Of a stretch of DNA of 33,799 nucleotides, positions 32,412 through 33,799 are shown piece by piece; the first letter of the stretch is position 1; each line of letters starts with the position of its first letter. The position numbers were made by a program, and so were the translations under genes. This DNA is from Gammaproteobacteria bacterium (GTDB taxonomy: Bacteria > Pseudomonadota > Gammaproteobacteria > Chromatiales > Chromatiaceae): NCBI GenBank assembly GCA_011390365.1, contig JAABSM010000043.1:1-33799 (forward strand), written 5' to 3'. A model generated the notes under the pieces. That model was not told the origin of the DNA, made no database searches, and saw nothing but the letters and a program-made list of their open reading frames with translations.

Positions 32412-33565
32412 TGAATTCAGCCATGCGGGATGCCCGGACGGAACGCAAGAAGGATACCCAGCGCGTGACCCTGGTTGGTGCGGTGCTCAACCTCGTGTTG
32501 TCCGTGATCAAGGTCATCGGAGGCATGCTGGCCAACTCCCAATCACTGATCGCGGACGGTATCCACTCCCTCTCCGATCTCGCCTCCGACGGCATCGTAT
32601 GGTATGCCGCCCACCACTCCAGCCAGGCGCCGGACGACGACCACCCCTATGGCCATGGCCGTTTCGAGACGCTGGCGACACTCGCCCTCGGCGTGCTGTT
32701 GCTGCTGGTGGCGGTGGGCATCATCTGGGATGCGACGGGTCGGCTGTTCGAACCGGAAAGCCTGCAGACGCCCGGGATGCTCGCGGTCTGGGCCGCGCTC
32801 TTCTCCATCCTCGCCAAGGAGTGGCTCTATCACTTCACCATGGGCGTGGCCAAGCGCCACAAATCGGAGATGTTGCGGGCCAACGCCTGGCACCATCGCA
32901 GCGACTCCATCTCGTCGGTGGTGGTGCTGATCGGCGTGGCTGGAACCATGGCCGGCCTGCCCTATCTGGACGCGATCGCGGCGGTACTGGTCGGGGTGAT
33001 GATCGGGCACATCGCCTGGGAGCTGGGCGCACCTGCGCTCAACGAGTTGACCGACGCGGGGCTCGAAGAGGAGCGACTGGGCAAGATTCGCGACATCATC
33101 AACTCCGTCTCCGGGGTGGAGTCGATTCACATGCTGCGCACAAGGCGTACCGGCGCCAGCGCCTCCATGGATGTCCATGTCCTGGTGGCATCCTGGATCA
33201 GCGTCTCCGAGGGGCACATGATCGGCCAGGAGGTGACGGACCGCCTGCTGAAGGGGCTTGACGAACTCAATGACGTTACCGTCCATATCGACCCGGAAGA
33301 CGACGAGATCGGCGTTCCGTGCCGCGGTCTGCCGTTGCGCCGTGAGGCGCAGGAGCAGCTTGATGAACTGCTTGAAAATGTCGAAGGATACGCCGGCTAT
33401 CGCCGTCTCCTGCTGCACTATCTGGATGGCGCCATCGATGTGGATATCCAGTATCCGCTGGATTCCTTCGTCGACGCGGAAACGACGGCTCGATTGCGGG
33501 AGGACATTCGAAACCGGATCGCCGATCGTTCCGAGTTTCGTCGCATATCTCTCTCCTACCACTGA
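32411..33565 (+). CDS. Cation diffusion facilitator (CDF) transporter
   Basis: A 384-aa inner-membrane metal exporter. Six membrane segments can be picked out between residues about 20 and 205. The first metal site, SLIADGIHSLSDLASDG, has an H-x3-D pattern; HPYGHGRFE follows in the loop; the second site, AWHHRSDSISSVVVL, has an H-x3-D pattern in helix 5. The C-terminal ferredoxin-like cytoplasmic domain begins near 215 (LNELTDAGLEEERLGKIRDII) and includes VHVLVASWISVSEGHMIGQEV. An extra C-terminal part of about 80 residues (from HIDPEDDEIGVPCRGLPL) is longer than usual and looks like a second ferredoxin-like unit. Metal (Zn, Fe, Mn, Co) cannot be read from these motifs. The start overlaps the TusA stop. 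Confidence 0.93.
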   Translation: MNSAMRDARTERKKDTQRVTLVGAVLNLVLSVIKVIGGMLANSQSLIADGIHSLSDLASDGIVWYAAHHSSQAPDDDHPYGHGRFETLATLALGVLLLLVAVGIIWDATGRLFEPESLQTPGMLAVWAALFSILAKEWLYHFTMGVAKRHKSEMLRANAWHHRSDSISSVVVLIGVAGTMAGLPYLDAIAAVLVGVMIGHIAWELGAPALNELTDAGLEEERLGKIRDIINSVSGVESIHMLRTRRTGASASMDVHVLVASWISVSEGHMIGQEVTDRLLKGLDELNDVTVHIDPEDDEIGVPCRGLPLRREAQEQLDELLENVEGYAGYRRLLLHYLDGAIDVDIQYPLDSFVDAETTARLREDIRNRIADRSEFRRISLSYH

Positions 33566-33799
33566 TCACCGTGGAACGCAGGGCCTTATATCTCGGGGAA
33601 TCTTGCGGTCTTTGCCGAGAGGTGACTCACATCCCTTGGCGCAAATGCATGCTGGCGGGATATTGGGCATGATTGCCCGATTGATCCGCTCTCTTTTCCA
33701 TAGCTCTGGAAGACGCATCTGGCGGCGTTGCTCAGCTCGTCTGCAATATGGCGACAGCATCCAGTCAACAAGGATATTTCATTGAACGGGAATGACTTT
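33566..33799. other. Non-coding end of the window
   Basis: No gene is supported in the last 234 bases. The segment has a run near 33610-33770 (GCATCTGGCGGCGTTGCTCA and neighbouring sequence) that is reminiscent of repeated non-coding DNA in other proteobacteria, but I can show no second copy here. Short open readings have no ribosome-binding site. Confidence 0.35.

Overview
The window looks like chromosomal DNA of a GC-rich gammaproteobacterium. The rRNA, SRP RNA and housekeeping genes (hpt, tilS, dsbA, thrC) are of gammaproteobacterial type. An SSS-kinase/NtrC-type regulator pair, a TusA-coupled PP-loop sulfurtransferase and a NifX-like protein suggest, but do not prove, a sulfur-metabolising Chromatiales-like lineage. 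No phage, plasmid, integrase, intact insertion sequence or CRISPR array is visible.

Layout. 1-480: the end of a ribosomal RNA operon (23S 3' end, structured spacer, 5S, strong terminator). 549-2963 (+): hpt and tilS, overlapping, then a SlyB-like glycine-zipper lipoprotein. 3046-7533 (-): a CbrXAB-like operon made of a small membrane protein, a sensor kinase with a solute:sodium-symporter front end, and a sigma-54-dependent response regulator. 7587-9836 (-): a TonB-dependent receptor. 9982-15426: a surface-glycan-like block with a GT2-GT4 double glycosyltransferase and a sulfotransferase/coiled-coil protein translationally coupled on the minus strand, and a divergent glycosyltransferase-like protein whose N-terminus resembles a PqqD/RRE winged helix. 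15575-17069 (+): dsbA and an endonuclease/exonuclease/phosphatase-family protein. 17153-18967: a decayed alpha/beta-hydrolase gene (internal deletion plus frame change), REP-like palindromes, a NifX-family protein and a small hypothetical. 19165-28365 (+): thrC, a LeuA/CimA-family acyltransferase and, partly overlapping it, a very large hybrid sensor kinase with four periplasmic binding domains, PAS, HisKA, HATPase, three receivers and HPt. 28597-28780 (+): the SRP 4.5S RNA gene with a recognisable sigma-70 promoter. 28852-30902 (-): an ELM1-family protein and a GT4 glycosyltransferase. 31135-33565 (+): a tightly overlapped operon of a TrmU-like PP-loop protein, a TusA-like sulfur carrier and a cation diffusion facilitator.

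How the parts fit. There are two complex signalling modules (CbrAB-like and the 2,000-residue EvgS/BvgS-like kinase), two polysaccharide/glycan loci, and a compact sulfur-transfer operon. The intergenic regions carry several short palindromic repeats typical of proteobacterial genomes, and one of them seems to have contributed to the coding start of the giant kinase. The parts least like textbook systems are the RRE-like glycosyltransferase plus sulfotransferase block, the four-sensor-domain kinase coupled to a LeuA-family enzyme, and the PP-loop/TusA/CDF operon. All functional statements come from reading motifs by eye; no database search was possible.
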